Assembly (NCBI GenBank): GCA_946811185.2 | Contig: OX328101.1 | Span: 33,898,122-33,962,121 of the forward strand | Reading direction: 5' to 3' | Source of the DNA: Hippopus hippopus | Lineage: Eukaryota; Mollusca; Bivalvia; Cardiida; Cardiidae | Length of the DNA: 64,000 nucleotides | In this document: in pieces, positions 34,498 through 44,946 of the stretch | How positions within the stretch are numbered: position 1 is the first letter of the stretch | How the letters are laid out: each line of letters opens with the position of its first letter | Position numbers and translations under genes: made by a program | Notes under the pieces: model-generated | What the model was told of the DNA's origin: nothing | Database searches by the model: none | What the model saw: only the letters and a program-made list of their open reading frames with translations

Positions 34498-34757
34498 TCA
34501 ATTTGTTGATATTTTCATTTCCATGCTTCATGAAAAATGATCAGTCAAATAAGGCTAATGTCAAAAGAGTTCCGTCCCCTGATGGGTTTTTCCCTATTCA
34601 TACAAGTGAAATATCCTTCTTTAAAAAAGAATACCGACAAACATTTTTGCTAGTTACCTCAAGAAAAATATGTAGTATCATGCGATGTACATAAATATAT
34701 TTTAAAACGAAAATAAATATGAAAACGAAAGTAAAATTTTCTGCGGGCCTTAAAAAA

Positions 34758-35070
34758 TAGTGATGTCAGCGAATGGCCTCCTCGATGGCTTGTAATTGTC
34801 AAAAAAGCTGTAAAAAATGACGCATATCTCCGGTGAAAAGGTGTCTACTTAAGGATCGCTGGATGTCATAGGTACATTTTGGTGTTATCTGTTACTAGGG
34901 TAAAGGAAATTGTGATCACTTCGTTTTGTTGGTGCTTTTGGGTGGGTAGGGCATTTTTGTGTTGTCGCCGGTAATAGAGGCGTTGCATTCCTTGTGTTTC
35001 TTTATATATAGGGGAATATTTTTTTCTTATTTAATCATATTTTTTCATTATAGAATGTCAAATGCCTGTG
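34758..35070. repeat. right arm of the long internal inverted repeat
   Basis: This is the reverse complement of 33964-34279 with scattered substitutions. Transcription through both arms would give a ~300-bp hairpin RNA. Confidence 0.85.
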
Positions 35071-35233
35071 TTTCAATAGACTGACTAGAACCCGATTATA
35101 TTTTTTGCACCCAGTGCGTGAGTTACAACATCTTTGCATGATTTTTCCCCCATCAAGTTCGGGAACTTGCGCGACAGAATAAAAAAAGGGGGGATTCCCG
35201 CAATCGCGCGGCCTGGATGCAACACTGTAACAG

Positions 35234-36186
35234 TAGAAGGTCGAACACACCTTGGGCCGAATTCAAAATTAAAAAAAAGAAACCGGGGATAAATTCATTT
35301 AGTAATTCACATTCATTAACAACAATAAGTATACTGTCTAAAGAACTGAATAAAATAAAAAATTCATTACCTCTTTTCTACTATTTTTTACTATGGGACA
35401 TTTAAATGTCAATCTTACCTCCCTTTGGCTTACTATGAACCCGTCATGCAAGATAGAACATGAAAACACCACAAAATTTAAAGAATATCTGATAAAGATA
35501 CAGCTTTTTCTGAAACTAAAACAAACCCATAAAAATTTAGAAACGAACCTTACGCCTGCAGTCATCGTCCATAATTCTTATCGCCAGGCGTCAGAGCAAA
35601 AAACACATTTTACATTATTGTTCCCTGTTTGTTTTGATTTTGTCACACACCCGCGGACATTTTGAAACCTCCGCAACGCCGATTGGTCAATTTATGGAAA
35701 CCAACAAAATATTAAACTACGATTAAAATGTAACAAAATTGTGAACGGGTAGAACAAAAACTGATTTAAAAGACATTGCTTTCTGACTAAACGGTTGCAA
35801 TAGCCTCTTACATGATATATCGACTCGAAATTGTATCTTTCTTTTTTCGTTTAAATGAGACAACTCATACAAGATCATTACAAAGTGGAGGAACAGTTAT
35901 GTCCCTTCAATAGTTTTTCTTCTTTTTCTATGAGAGTGTTTTCTAATTCTCTAGAATTATCATTTGGGTACCTTTTGCTTTTACAAAATTTATGATGGAT
36001 GTTCTTCATGCCATTGAAAAACGTTCATTTTTTTTTTTCAATGGCCATGTGACGAGAATAGTTAATGAAAAAATCTTTTTGACCATTAGAGCCCTGAAAA
36101 ACTTATCAGATATTTTCAATCTTGAATAAGACCTTGATAATTGCAATTTTGTGGTTGTTTTTTTTGGTTGTGTTTCAGCAAAGCGG
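35234..36186. other. no assigned feature
   Basis: AT-rich. Overlapping frames on both strands at 35338-35665 have no splice signals or domain. A MITE-like scrap stands near 35910. Confidence 0.45.
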
Positions 36187-36249
36187 ACAGTGTAGATCAA
36201 AGATCAGACTGCATGTTTTGTGCAGTCTGATCTTGATCTATACTGCCCG
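36187..36249. repeat. 'cagactgca' palindrome
   Basis: gtgtagatcaaagatcagac / gtctgatcttgatctatac; a TTAA-MITE follows 37 bp later. Confidence 0.7.
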
Positions 36250-36285
36250 CAAAGGCAACTATAGAAGTGAAAGGCTCTCTAAAGT

Positions 36286-36520
36286 TTAACCCTTTACCAG
36301 ACGACAAAATTTTAACCTTGTCCAAATTGAAAGCATTTGTAGACGACAATTTTAATGTGGTTTAAATGGTACTACTGGTATCTTTCTTTGATAGGGGAGA
36401 AAACATTGTGGGAAAAGGAGAAAATGCTGGTTACCAGCATTTTCTCCTTTTTCCACAATGTTTTCAAAAGGCTTCTCTCCCAGGGTCGCTAAAAGTCAGC
36501 TTTGTGCGGTAAAGGGTTAA
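36286..36520 (-). mobile_element. TTAA-MITE, full length
   Basis: ttaaccctttaccagacgac ... tgtgcggtaaagggttaa; near-perfect hairpin. Confidence 0.93.
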
Positions 36521-37049
36521 CATAGGACTAGTATCAGCCTGCACTGTCTGTAATGTCTGATCATTGGCACTTCTACTTCATACTTCTTTATAATCATTAC
36601 TGATTATTACTATCAGGTGCGTTGTCTGGGAACAGTTGTTAGGAAAAAGAAAATACATGTATGCAATGGTTAGATTGGTAAAAACATTTTTTTTCAAGTA
36701 AAGGGTTAGTTAACTAGTATGGTTATAAATTTTGAAAAGTTAAAAAGTTTAAAAACACACTCCCATTATTAGAAATTCTGAAATGGGTCAAAGGTCTCAG
36801 TAAAGACTGTTAGACAGGGACTAGACTGGATGCTGTATGGGAGATTATTTTACAGGCCAATGGTTCTGGGAAAGTAAGAATTTACATGGTACTGAGTCTT
36901 CTAGTTGAGTATTTGACAGTTTAGGTTTTTGTATAGGTAATATGATGGAGATCACACAGACAAGGTTGTGCTGTATTTTATAATAGAGGATTACAGAGCT
37001 GATGTAACTTCCCTGTTCTAGGGTTTGCCATTCTAGGTCCTCAATCATT

Positions 37050-37995
37050 AGCTCCACTGGCCGAAGGCCAGTGGGCTTATGTCATGGCCCGGTGTCCGTC
37101 GTGCATCCTTCTGTGCGTCCGTCTGTCCGTGCGTGTGTTAACTTTTATTTTAAACATCTTCTTCTCTGAAACTACCCATCCAATTTTGATGAAACTTCAC
37201 AGAAATGATCCTGCCATGGTCTTCTTCAGAATTTTTTTGAAAGAATTTGATTCCTTCAAAAACTCTGGTTGCCATGGCAACAAAACTTAAAAATATTGGC
37301 AATCTTTGAAAATCTTCTTGTCTGAAACCCAGGGATCGTATATACACATATAAGATCCCTGCTGAAACCATAAGGCCTAGGGCTACCAAATTTGGCATGT
37401 AGCTTTATCTAGTAGACCTCTAATCAAGTTTCTTCAAATTATAGCCCTGGGGTCAAATTTGACCCCACCCGGGGGGTCACAAGTTTTACATGGGCTTATA
37501 TAGAGAAAACTTTAGAAATCTTCCTGTACCTAGGGCTACCAAATTTTGCATGTGGCTTTATCTAGTGGGCCTCTACCAAGAGTGCCCAAATTATAGCCCT
37601 GGGGTCAAAATGGACCCCACCCCGGGGGTCACAAGTTTTACATGGGCTTATATAGAGAAAACTTTAGAAATCTCAATGTACTTAGTCATAAAGCCTAGGG
37701 CTACCAAATTTTGCATGTGGCTTTATCTACTGGGCCTCTACCAAGAGTGCCCAAATTATAGCCCTAGGGTCGAAGTTGATCCCACCCCAGGGGTCAGAAG
37801 TTTTACATGGGCTTAAATAGTGAAATCTTTAGAAATCTTCTTGTTACTAACCTTAAGAACTTGGGCTACCAATTTTAGTGCTGCCTTAGGGGTCTTATGT
37901 TTAAAACCAATTGGCCAAGTATTGTAATGTTTGGCATGTAGGGATTTTTCGTATTAGCCAGTGGAGCGATACAGGGCCATCATGGTCCTCTTGTT
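37050..37995 (+). mobile_element. 'gctccactggcc' element, copy 2, without passenger
   Basis: It starts agctccactggccgaaggcc and ends gccagtggagcgatacaggg then catcatggtcctcttgtt. It includes gtccgtc/gtgcgtc microsatellite-like runs (37085-37140). The interior from 37377 to 37830 is three imperfect ~153-bp direct repeats (gggctaccaaattttgcatg ... acatgggcttatatag). Unlike copies 1 and 3 it lacks the MITE near its right end. Confidence 0.75.
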
Positions 37996-38049
37996 TTTGA
38001 GACGCTACGGGTGTAGGAATAATCATTAAAGATATATCTGGCTGCTGAC

Positions 38050-38990
38050 CTTTAAACTTGTTCTACTTTATTTGTGAGGAATTTTTGCCGTGGATGCAAG
38101 ATAGTGGAACAACATTCTACTTGGGGTCTTATGTATGTTTTATAGGCTATCTCTTTAATGTTCTTTTTTGAAGTTTTAATGTTCCTCCTTATAAATATCA
38201 ATGAGTTATTAGCTTTAGTGGTTATGATGTTAATGTGTTTCTTGAAGGAGAGGTCAGTATTTATGGTTACATCCAGATATGTTGATTGTAATGGGATACC
38301 ATGTATGGTGTATTGGAAGAAAGTGGACTTCCTTTTTCTTGTTATCCTTAGTACATGTATTTCACATTTGTCTGGGTTGAATTCCATGGCCAAGTCATTT
38401 TCCCATGATTCCAGAGAGTAGAGATCTTCTTCTAATTTACATGCATCATCCTGGGATTTAACTGTGAGACAGACGATTGTGTCATCAGCAAACAGTCAAA
38501 TGTTGCCTTGGACCCTATCTGGAAGGTCATTTAAGTAGCAGAGAAAGAGACAAGGGCCTATAGCACTGAACCCTGGGGGACACCAGAGAGCACAGGAAGG
38601 GTGTATGATTTATATCCCTCAACTACTACTTGCTAGGTGTATGATTTAAGGAAAGACCCTGTTGAGTTAGTAACCTCTTTATCAATACCTAGCCTGTGTA
38701 ATTTCAGGACTACAGGTAGTTTATGGTGGTCAACCTTATCAAAAGCTTTACTGAAGTCCATGATTGTATTATCAGTTTGTTTACCAAGTTCGAGATTGTC
38801 ATGGATTTCTTGCATAAAACTCACTAACTGGGATTCACAGCTGTGTTTAGACCAAAATCCATGCTGGAATTTACTAAGTATCTTGTGCGTATCTAAAAAT
38901 GACATTATATTTGAGACAAGGATATGTTCCATTAGTTTTGATTCTGTGAGCGAAAAGGGCCTGTAATTACTGGGTTTGTTTCTAGGTCCA
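38050..38990 (-). pseudogene. non-LTR retrotransposon reverse transcriptase fragment
   Basis: On the - strand the segment encodes decayed reverse transcriptase of a Jockey/CR1-like retrotransposon. In order it shows a shifted NYRPFSLT region, then LMEHILVSNIMSFLDTH, QHGFWSKHSCESQL, DFSKAFDKVDHHKL, VPQGSVL with a frame break, the catalytic LFADDTIVCL box near 38490, LAMEFNPDKCE, and the thumb-like YIRPQVECCST. Several frameshifts and stops separate these pieces, and no endonuclease domain or 3' tail was identified. Confidence 0.85.
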
Positions 38991-39413
38991 TTCTCACAGA
39001 CTGTGCATAATAGGTTTCTAAAGATACTGAATATATTCTACATCCATCCTGTTCATCCGTGCCCAACTCACTATTCCGTATCGCAAACAAAGCAATGATG
39101 GACGTGAGAGCCGTTCCAGGATATTTCTTGTCCAAGGGGAAAACTGGTGTCTTCTTCAATTTGAATAAAGTAGGAGTTACTTCCCTTAGCATGTTCCAGC
39201 AATGTGTTTGGCAATTTCATGTTTGCTTAAAAAGCTTAAACAATGAAATTGCTTGTATTATAAGCACTTTGTCCATATCTCATCAGCTTGTTCACAAGAT
39301 ACAAATCCACTCCCTCCTCCCCATTGTTATTCAATGGCTTTTAATACTCTTTATGCATGATTCTGTTTCAAAATAAAACCTTACCTCCAGATACAAATTT
39401 ATATCAATATATA
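38991..39413. other. unassigned stretch with a - strand open frame
   Basis: Between the RT relic and the Tc1 element a - strand frame from 39192 (KTPVFPLDKKYPGTALTSII ...) is open for ~60 codons. I do not recognise it, and it is not obviously the RT N-terminus. Confidence 0.35.
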
Positions 39414-40934
39414 CTGAACCAAAAAAGAAACTTCCCCTGTGTTTAAGTGCAGATATACACAAATATGAAAATCAGGATTAAACTAGATTTATATGCAGTG
39501 AAAGACTATTTTATTGCGACTTTGTGTGAAAAAAATTATTGCTGAGGGTTTATCCAAAAGTAGTGAAATGGTAAGTTAAAATGCGGAAGGGGTCGCTCAC
39601 CAAAATCACAAATTAATACTGGGTATGACCACCTTCAGTATGAAGGACTGCCTGGCATCGTTGGCGCATAGAACGGATAAGTGTATTGATTTCGGCTTGT
39701 GGAATGTTGTTCCATTCCTGAATTAAGGCTTGTCTTAGCTGAATGACGTTTGACGGTGGAATAGGGCGACGTCTAACACGCTGGTCCAAATTATCCCAAA
39801 GGTGTTCAATGGGATTCAGATCAGGGCTTTTGGCAGGCCAGTCATTGATAAATGCAATGTTATTCGCCCTAGGGAAATTCACATTGTCCCTAGCTGTATG
39901 GCTTGTGGCATTATCATGCTGAAAAAGAGTGATATTGGCATTATTTTGAAACAGTGGGATAACGTGCCTCACAAGAATTTCATCTCGGTAGCGTTGGGCA
40001 TTCAAATTCCCTTCGATAACGACGAGATTAGTGCGAAAGCCATGTGCAATGCCCGCCCAGACCAAGACAGAACCCGCACCCCCAAAACGATCTCGTTCAA
40101 GTACGCAACAGTCGGCATAACGTTCATTTCTCCTACGGTATACTCGAACCCTGCCATCACCTTGATGAATGGAAAACCTCGACTCGTCAGAGAAAAGAAC
40201 GCTATTCCATTGTTGTCTAAGCCAGCGTTGGTGTGTACGTGCCCAATTAACACGATTTACGCGGTGACGTCTCGTCGAAACACAACCAACGTATGGACGA
40301 CGTGCACGTAGCCCACCCTCGCGCAAGCGATTGCGCACAGTTTGGGCAGATATACGGTTGTTATGTGTACCAGGGGTGTTAGCAGCAGTAGCTGTGGCAG
40401 TTTGGAAGCGATTGCGCAGATGGGTGTTCCGAATATAGCGGTCTTGGCGGCGCGTCGTGACACGAGGACGTCCACTACGTGGTCGATCTTCCGTACGCCC
40501 TGTTGCTTGAAAACGTTGCCTAAGGTGTCGAATAGCACGAGTAGAACATCCAATATTCATAGCAACAGCATTCATCGTCATACCAGCATTAAGCATGCCA
40601 ATGGCACGTTCGCGTAAATTTTGCGGAATTCTAGGCATATCAAAAATAAAGAAAACTAAAAAGAATTTATTTTTTTTCAACGTCTTTTTCTTATTGACAT
40701 GAAAGGATATAAAATTAGACTGAAAGGTTTCAAAAAATATACACGAATTATACTGGTCCGTGCATGCACATGAAAATCGCTTTCAGCGGGTTTCTTCTGC
40801 AAAATGCTTTCAAAATTTATTTTATCAGACACATAATCGTTCGCCTGAATATATGTAGGTCATCTGACATTTTGTTTTTTTTAGTAACATTGCATTTGCA
40901 CTTAAACACAGGGGAAGTTTCTTTTTTGGTTCAG
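39414..40934 (-). mobile_element. complete Tc1-like transposon (1521 bp)
   Basis: The perfect 38-bp terminal inverted repeats start CTGAACCAAAAAAGAAACTT (39414-39451 and 40897-40934). TA dinucleotides flank both ends (part of TATA on each side), the expected target duplication. One uninterrupted transposase lies between them on the - strand. Identical terminal repeats and an open frame suggest a recent arrival and possible activity (inference). Confidence 0.95.
39613..40638 (-). CDS. Tc1-like transposase
   Basis: This transposase excises and reinserts its element at TA dinucleotides in the nucleus. I chose the MPRIPQNLRERAIG start at 40638 (341 residues), the usual start for the family; an upstream in-frame ATG at 40680 would add 14 hydrophobic residues. 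The N-terminal half holds two helix-turn-helix units (first ~residues 5-50, then GRPRVTTRRQDRYI). The DDE core shows FSDESRF, FQHDNATSH and SPDLNPIEHLWD. By my count 35 residues lie between the second Asp and the Glu, one more than in classical DD34E Tc1 proteins. There is no stop or frameshift. It sits inside perfect terminal repeats. Confidence 0.95.
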   Translation of the reverse strand: MPRIPQNLRERAIGMLNAGMTMNAVAMNIGCSTRAIRHLRQRFQATGRTEDRPRSGRPRVTTRRQDRYIRNTHLRNRFQTATATAANTPGTHNNRISAQTVRNRLREGGLRARRPYVGCVSTRRHRVNRVNWARTHQRWLRQQWNSVLFSDESRFSIHQGDGRVRVYRRRNERYADCCVLERDRFGGAGSVLVWAGIAHGFRTNLVVIEGNLNAQRYRDEILVRHVIPLFQNNANITLFQHDNATSHTARDNVNFPRANNIAFINDWPAKSPDLNPIEHLWDNLDQRVRRRPIPPSNVIQLRQALIQEWNNIPQAEINTLIRSMRQRCQAVLHTEGGHTQY

Positions 40935-41245
40935 TATATTTCAAAGTTTAAATTTTGGTACAGATGTAAAATGGGACATACCGAAAGTTAGAAAGGTATA
41001 GATCTATAATTATGGAAAAGATTTAAAGATTACTGTTAATATGTCCTATTTAGATCATGACAAGGAGCCCACAATAGGGAGTTAGAAAGAAATTATTAGT
41101 CCTTGACCAAGTCTAGGAATTGCCAACCTTTTTGAGTCTCTTCAAGAACTCTTCAATCTTTTAGACTGTATATACAGGTAGTAATCAGGTTCTTATATGC
41201 TTACAATGACATTTATCTCAGTATATCATGTTGTCACAAGGTCAC

Positions 41246-41462
41246 TCTTTACCAAACAACAAAATTTTAGACTTGTCCATTTCAAAAATATTTACAAACA
41301 AAAATGGCCAAAAGTAGTAGGATTAGTTTTGTGAAATTGTTGCGAACGTTGTGAGTAAAGACAAAAATGCTGGTTACCAGCATTTTTTTCTTTTCTAACA
41401 ATCTATTCAAAAGAGCTATTTCTTTATATTTGTCAAAATTCAGTATTTTTTAGTAAAGGGTC
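41246..41462 (-). mobile_element. TTAA-MITE, diverged
   Basis: ctctttaccaaacaacaaaa ... ttttttagtaaaggg; hairpin gctggttaccagc. Confidence 0.75.
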
Positions 41463-42093
41463 GAGAAAAAATCTAGGCTGATACAGACTTCAGTCGTTCA
41501 TGGAGTTTAATTCATTTTGATCGACTGATTTTTGTTTTTTCATCATCCGTTTTGGCGATGCCCCCAGAAAAGTGTTATTCATGGGAAATAGTTCAGATAC
41601 AGGACCAAACCCAATCTAAAATACACCTGAATCTTTAATACGCTCAGTGTGCAGCATCATTACATGGCTGTGACTGGACATATGTGTAACATCTCATCCT
41701 GATGACTTTTACATAATTTTCCATGACTAGTCATAGGGATTGAACCTACACCCTCAAGTGACCCAAAATTTGATGCTTCTAAGTCGTAAGCTCTACAAAT
41801 TGATCTGTTGGGACTGGTCTAACTTGGTTTTCATTTTAACTTGGTTGATTAACCCTCCACAATATTCTTCCTGGCCATGCTGCCGTTAATGCAACATAAT
41901 AAGGAATTTATGGAGTTATGACAATCTTGGTACTGTAAATCATATGAAGTTAGAATAAGGTATGATTTACTTTACATGCTAATCTCTACTTATCTATTGA
42001 TAAAACAGAATGTAAGCAGCCGTGTGGTGCTGAAATTTAAGCATCATCTTACACTACTGAATCGTTTGATATAACTTAACCATTGGATTTTCA

Positions 42094-42319
42094 TTAACTC
42101 TCTGCCATACAACAAAATTTCAGACTTGTTCAGTTAAAAGCGTTTGCAGACAATAAATTCAATTAACTCGAAAGATGATTTTTGTCTTTGGAATGGTAGA
42201 AAACATTGTACACAGGAAAAAGAGAAAATGCTGGTTATCAGTATCTCCTTTTCCCATAATGTTTTCAAAAGCCTTCTTCCTAAGGGTTACTTAATCTCGA
42301 GATTTGTAGATAAAAGGTT
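42094..42319 (-). mobile_element. TTAA-MITE
   Basis: ttaactctctgccatacaac ... ttgtagataaaagg. Confidence 0.75.
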
Positions 42320-43597
42320 GATATCCTTGTCTAATATTGGTACTGGATATCTTACGCCACCATCAGTTACTCTAGATAGATCTACCATTAAAACTGATAC
42401 TTCGCATATGATACTACAGAACAGGAATTGTACACTCTCAAATTTTGGATAGAAATTTTATTTTGTCTCAATAATCTCTCCATGCAAATTGCAAAGTGCT
42501 TGGTTTTGACAATGGAAAGAATAATTTATAAGCGCAATGTATAAATCAATCTTATTTGTCACCGCTTAAATTGAACATTTTTTTTCAGTATCGTCGACCC
42601 TACTGAATGTCACACAAAGATCCTTTTTCTCTTTGTATCGAATGCTTTTGGTTTGAAAGATAAAACTCGCAAGTCGACCCTTACTCAATGTCGCCCAAAA
42701 AGCCTTAACTGTTTGACTTTTAACCGTGCCAAATGATTTATGGTCAAAGGGAGACAACTCGTACATTATCTTCGTCTTTATTAATGCAGGAGTCCCCGGG
42801 ACGATCCGTACAAGACATCTTCTTTCCGTTCAGATGTAACAAGTGCTAGTATTTTGTGATGATTTGATAATTTATAGAGAACAGAATTGAAAATAAAAGA
42901 CAGAAGATATCTGACAGTTAAAGATATAGAATCTCTGTCGTAACAAAAGGGTACTCTCCCTTTTAGTGCCTCACATTTGTTACCAACATACCAACCGCCA
43001 AAATTTCAATTGGAAATTAACGGTTTAGTTTATATCAAGGTAAGACTGACCTTGAATAAAAATATAACCTAGCATTTGAAATTTAAATAAGATCTACTAA
43101 TTTAAAAAAAAAAGGCCCCTTACATCGCTCAAGACAAATACTTACAAAGACTCGTGTCAATGGTAATTAATCATAACTTGTCAGGGACAAGTGTCAGGGA
43201 TCGGGGTGTTCTGTTGATTTTAAAAATATCTTCAATTGTGCTGAGTAGCCTAACATCTCACGCTGGAAATCCTTGCAAAATTCTTGTCAATATTTACAAG
43301 TATATTCCATTCGTGTCTAAATTAAAATCTCTCCTTTCAAAAAGTATTAATAGTTGATTCCAAAACTGTTTTGATTCGTTATGAACATATATAATAATGG
43401 GGGATGGGGGGAAATTCACATTAAGGGAGGTCACTCTTCACAACTCTATTATAAGGTTGTGTGAGTTTTTTCCCTTAGACCATGAAATTATCCAAAGAAA
43501 TCCATGAAATGTTGACTTGCGAGAGATATAGACAGTAATAACTCAACATCGCTGTCAGGGTATAGATATACCATAAACACTGATACAAGGATGTACT
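42320..43597. other. no assigned feature
   Basis: Two related stretches tcgaccctactgaatgtcac and tcgacccttactcaatgtcg stand 78 bp apart at ~42594 and ~42672. No gene seen. Confidence 0.45.
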
Positions 43598-43819
43598 TTA
43601 ACCCTTTACCACATAACAAATTTTAGATTGATCAAAATTGAAGTATTTAAAGATGACAAATTACATGTAGGAAAAAGATAACAGCGGTCTTATAAATGGG
43701 AGAATAATTCTGGGAAAGGATAAAATGCAGGTTAGCTGCATTTTCTCTTTTTCTTACAATGTTTCAAAAGCCTATCTTTGAGGGTTGTTATAACTAGAGA
43801 TTGCGCAGTCAAGGGTTAA
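43598..43819 (-). mobile_element. TTAA-MITE
   Basis: ttaaccctttaccacataac ... gcgcagtcaagggttaa; hairpin gcaggttagctgc. Confidence 0.8.
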
Positions 43820-44057
43820 ACAGTTGAATTTTCTACAAATGAAGGGGTGTGAAGCATATGGTGTACCACAGAACAGGGACCGTATATACGATCCCTGCAC
43901 CCCTGCACAGAATGAGCTTTTTTATTCAGTCTAAATCACTAGTGTATTGTCTAGTTTCATACACTCAATACTGTCTTACTGAAACATTTAAATCACAGAA
44001 CCTAGTTCTATTGATGCTGGGTGATTTAACAAACACTTGTTCTACATATGTTTCATG

Positions 44058-44175
44058 ATTGTATAGTGTTAAACCCCCTTTTCAACATTATTTCAGTTAT
44101 ATCACGGCAGCCAGTGCACCTATCCATCCTTTCTTGAAGTTTCTTTTACCAGTACTCTGCACAATGGTACAATGC
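44058..44175 (-). mobile_element. SINE tail fragment
   Basis: It shares ttcaacattatttcagttat and cagtgcacctatccat with the SINE at 17097-17385. The head is missing. Confidence 0.5.
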
Positions 44176-44877
44176 ATAACAGATGCAATAAACCCTCTTT
44201 TGCTAGCGCACGGCTCATTTATAATCCCAACTGTCTTAAGCTCATAAAAATTCAACACTAACAAATTATTTGTATCTCATTTATATCTCAGTTCCAATTA
44301 AACGTAGACACGTAGAGTCCAAAATATACATTGCAACCTACATATCTAACACAGACCAGTATAATGCGGTCCTCTTTAATAGTTAATAGTTAGCCCTTCA
44401 TTTACATATCTGGTGGATTTCCAAGCAACTTTAGCCCTCCCATTAACTCGTTACCAAACAAGAAAATTTTACACTGGTTCGTTGAAACACTGTAAACTTT
44501 GCTGAGTTCAGTTGGGACGAATAAGCACGGACGAATGAGCTCGAGCGAACCCGACTAGGTACGAAAAAAGCACATTCCGAGCCCAATTTGATTTTAAATT
44601 TAAAGCAACTATTCTAAATTTGATTCGATTATTCCAGAAAAATCTAACAGACAAAGATTAATGTCTAGATTTTTGGATAAAACAACTAATAAAAGTAATA
44701 TTAATTTATAAGGCTCTCTGAAATTATATCTTTTTTTCCCATAAAACCTGCAATCAAAATACACAATGCAGAATAAGTGTAATATGTCTTTTCTTAAAAC
44801 AAGCACGCCTAATTGAAGAGCGAAACCAATGTCAACAAATAAGATTTTTTAAACAAATTTTCTTGAAATAGGAAACC

Positions 44878-44946
44878 ATGCCTCTTGGAATCGACAGAAC
44901 ACATTTTCTAGCAGAGAAGAATAAGCGACTAGAAAAAGAAAATAGG
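44878..44946 (+). CDS. KIF25: KIF25-like exon 1 (start)
   Basis: The 23 codons are [20 protein letters not shown] and then ENR, followed by a GTTAGT donor at 44947; phase 0 out. An AG at 44869-44871 upstream may be an acceptor of a 5' UTR exon. It is the beginning of the coiled-coil region. Confidence 0.8.

Larger units (their letters stand above)
33100..35233. mobile_element. 2.1-kb hAT-like non-autonomous element with 6-bp TSD
   Basis: The element proper spans 33106-35227. Its ends are 16-bp perfect inverted repeats CAGTGTTGCATCCAGG / CCTGGATGCAACACTG, flanked on both sides by taacag (33100-33105 and 35228-35233). Inside is a long inverted repeat with arms 33964-34279 and 34758-35070. No transposase frame was found. 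CAGTG-type ends are common in hAT elements, but the 6-bp duplication and lack of coding leave the superfamily open. Confidence 0.7.

Noticed and set aside
39059..39376. 105-codon + strand frame between RT relic and Tc1
   Set aside because: Opposite strand to a comparable frame, no motif, mixed with retrotransposon flank.
39802..40617. Long frames on the + strand and other - frames over the Tc1 element
   Set aside because: They are shadows of the transposase reading frame.
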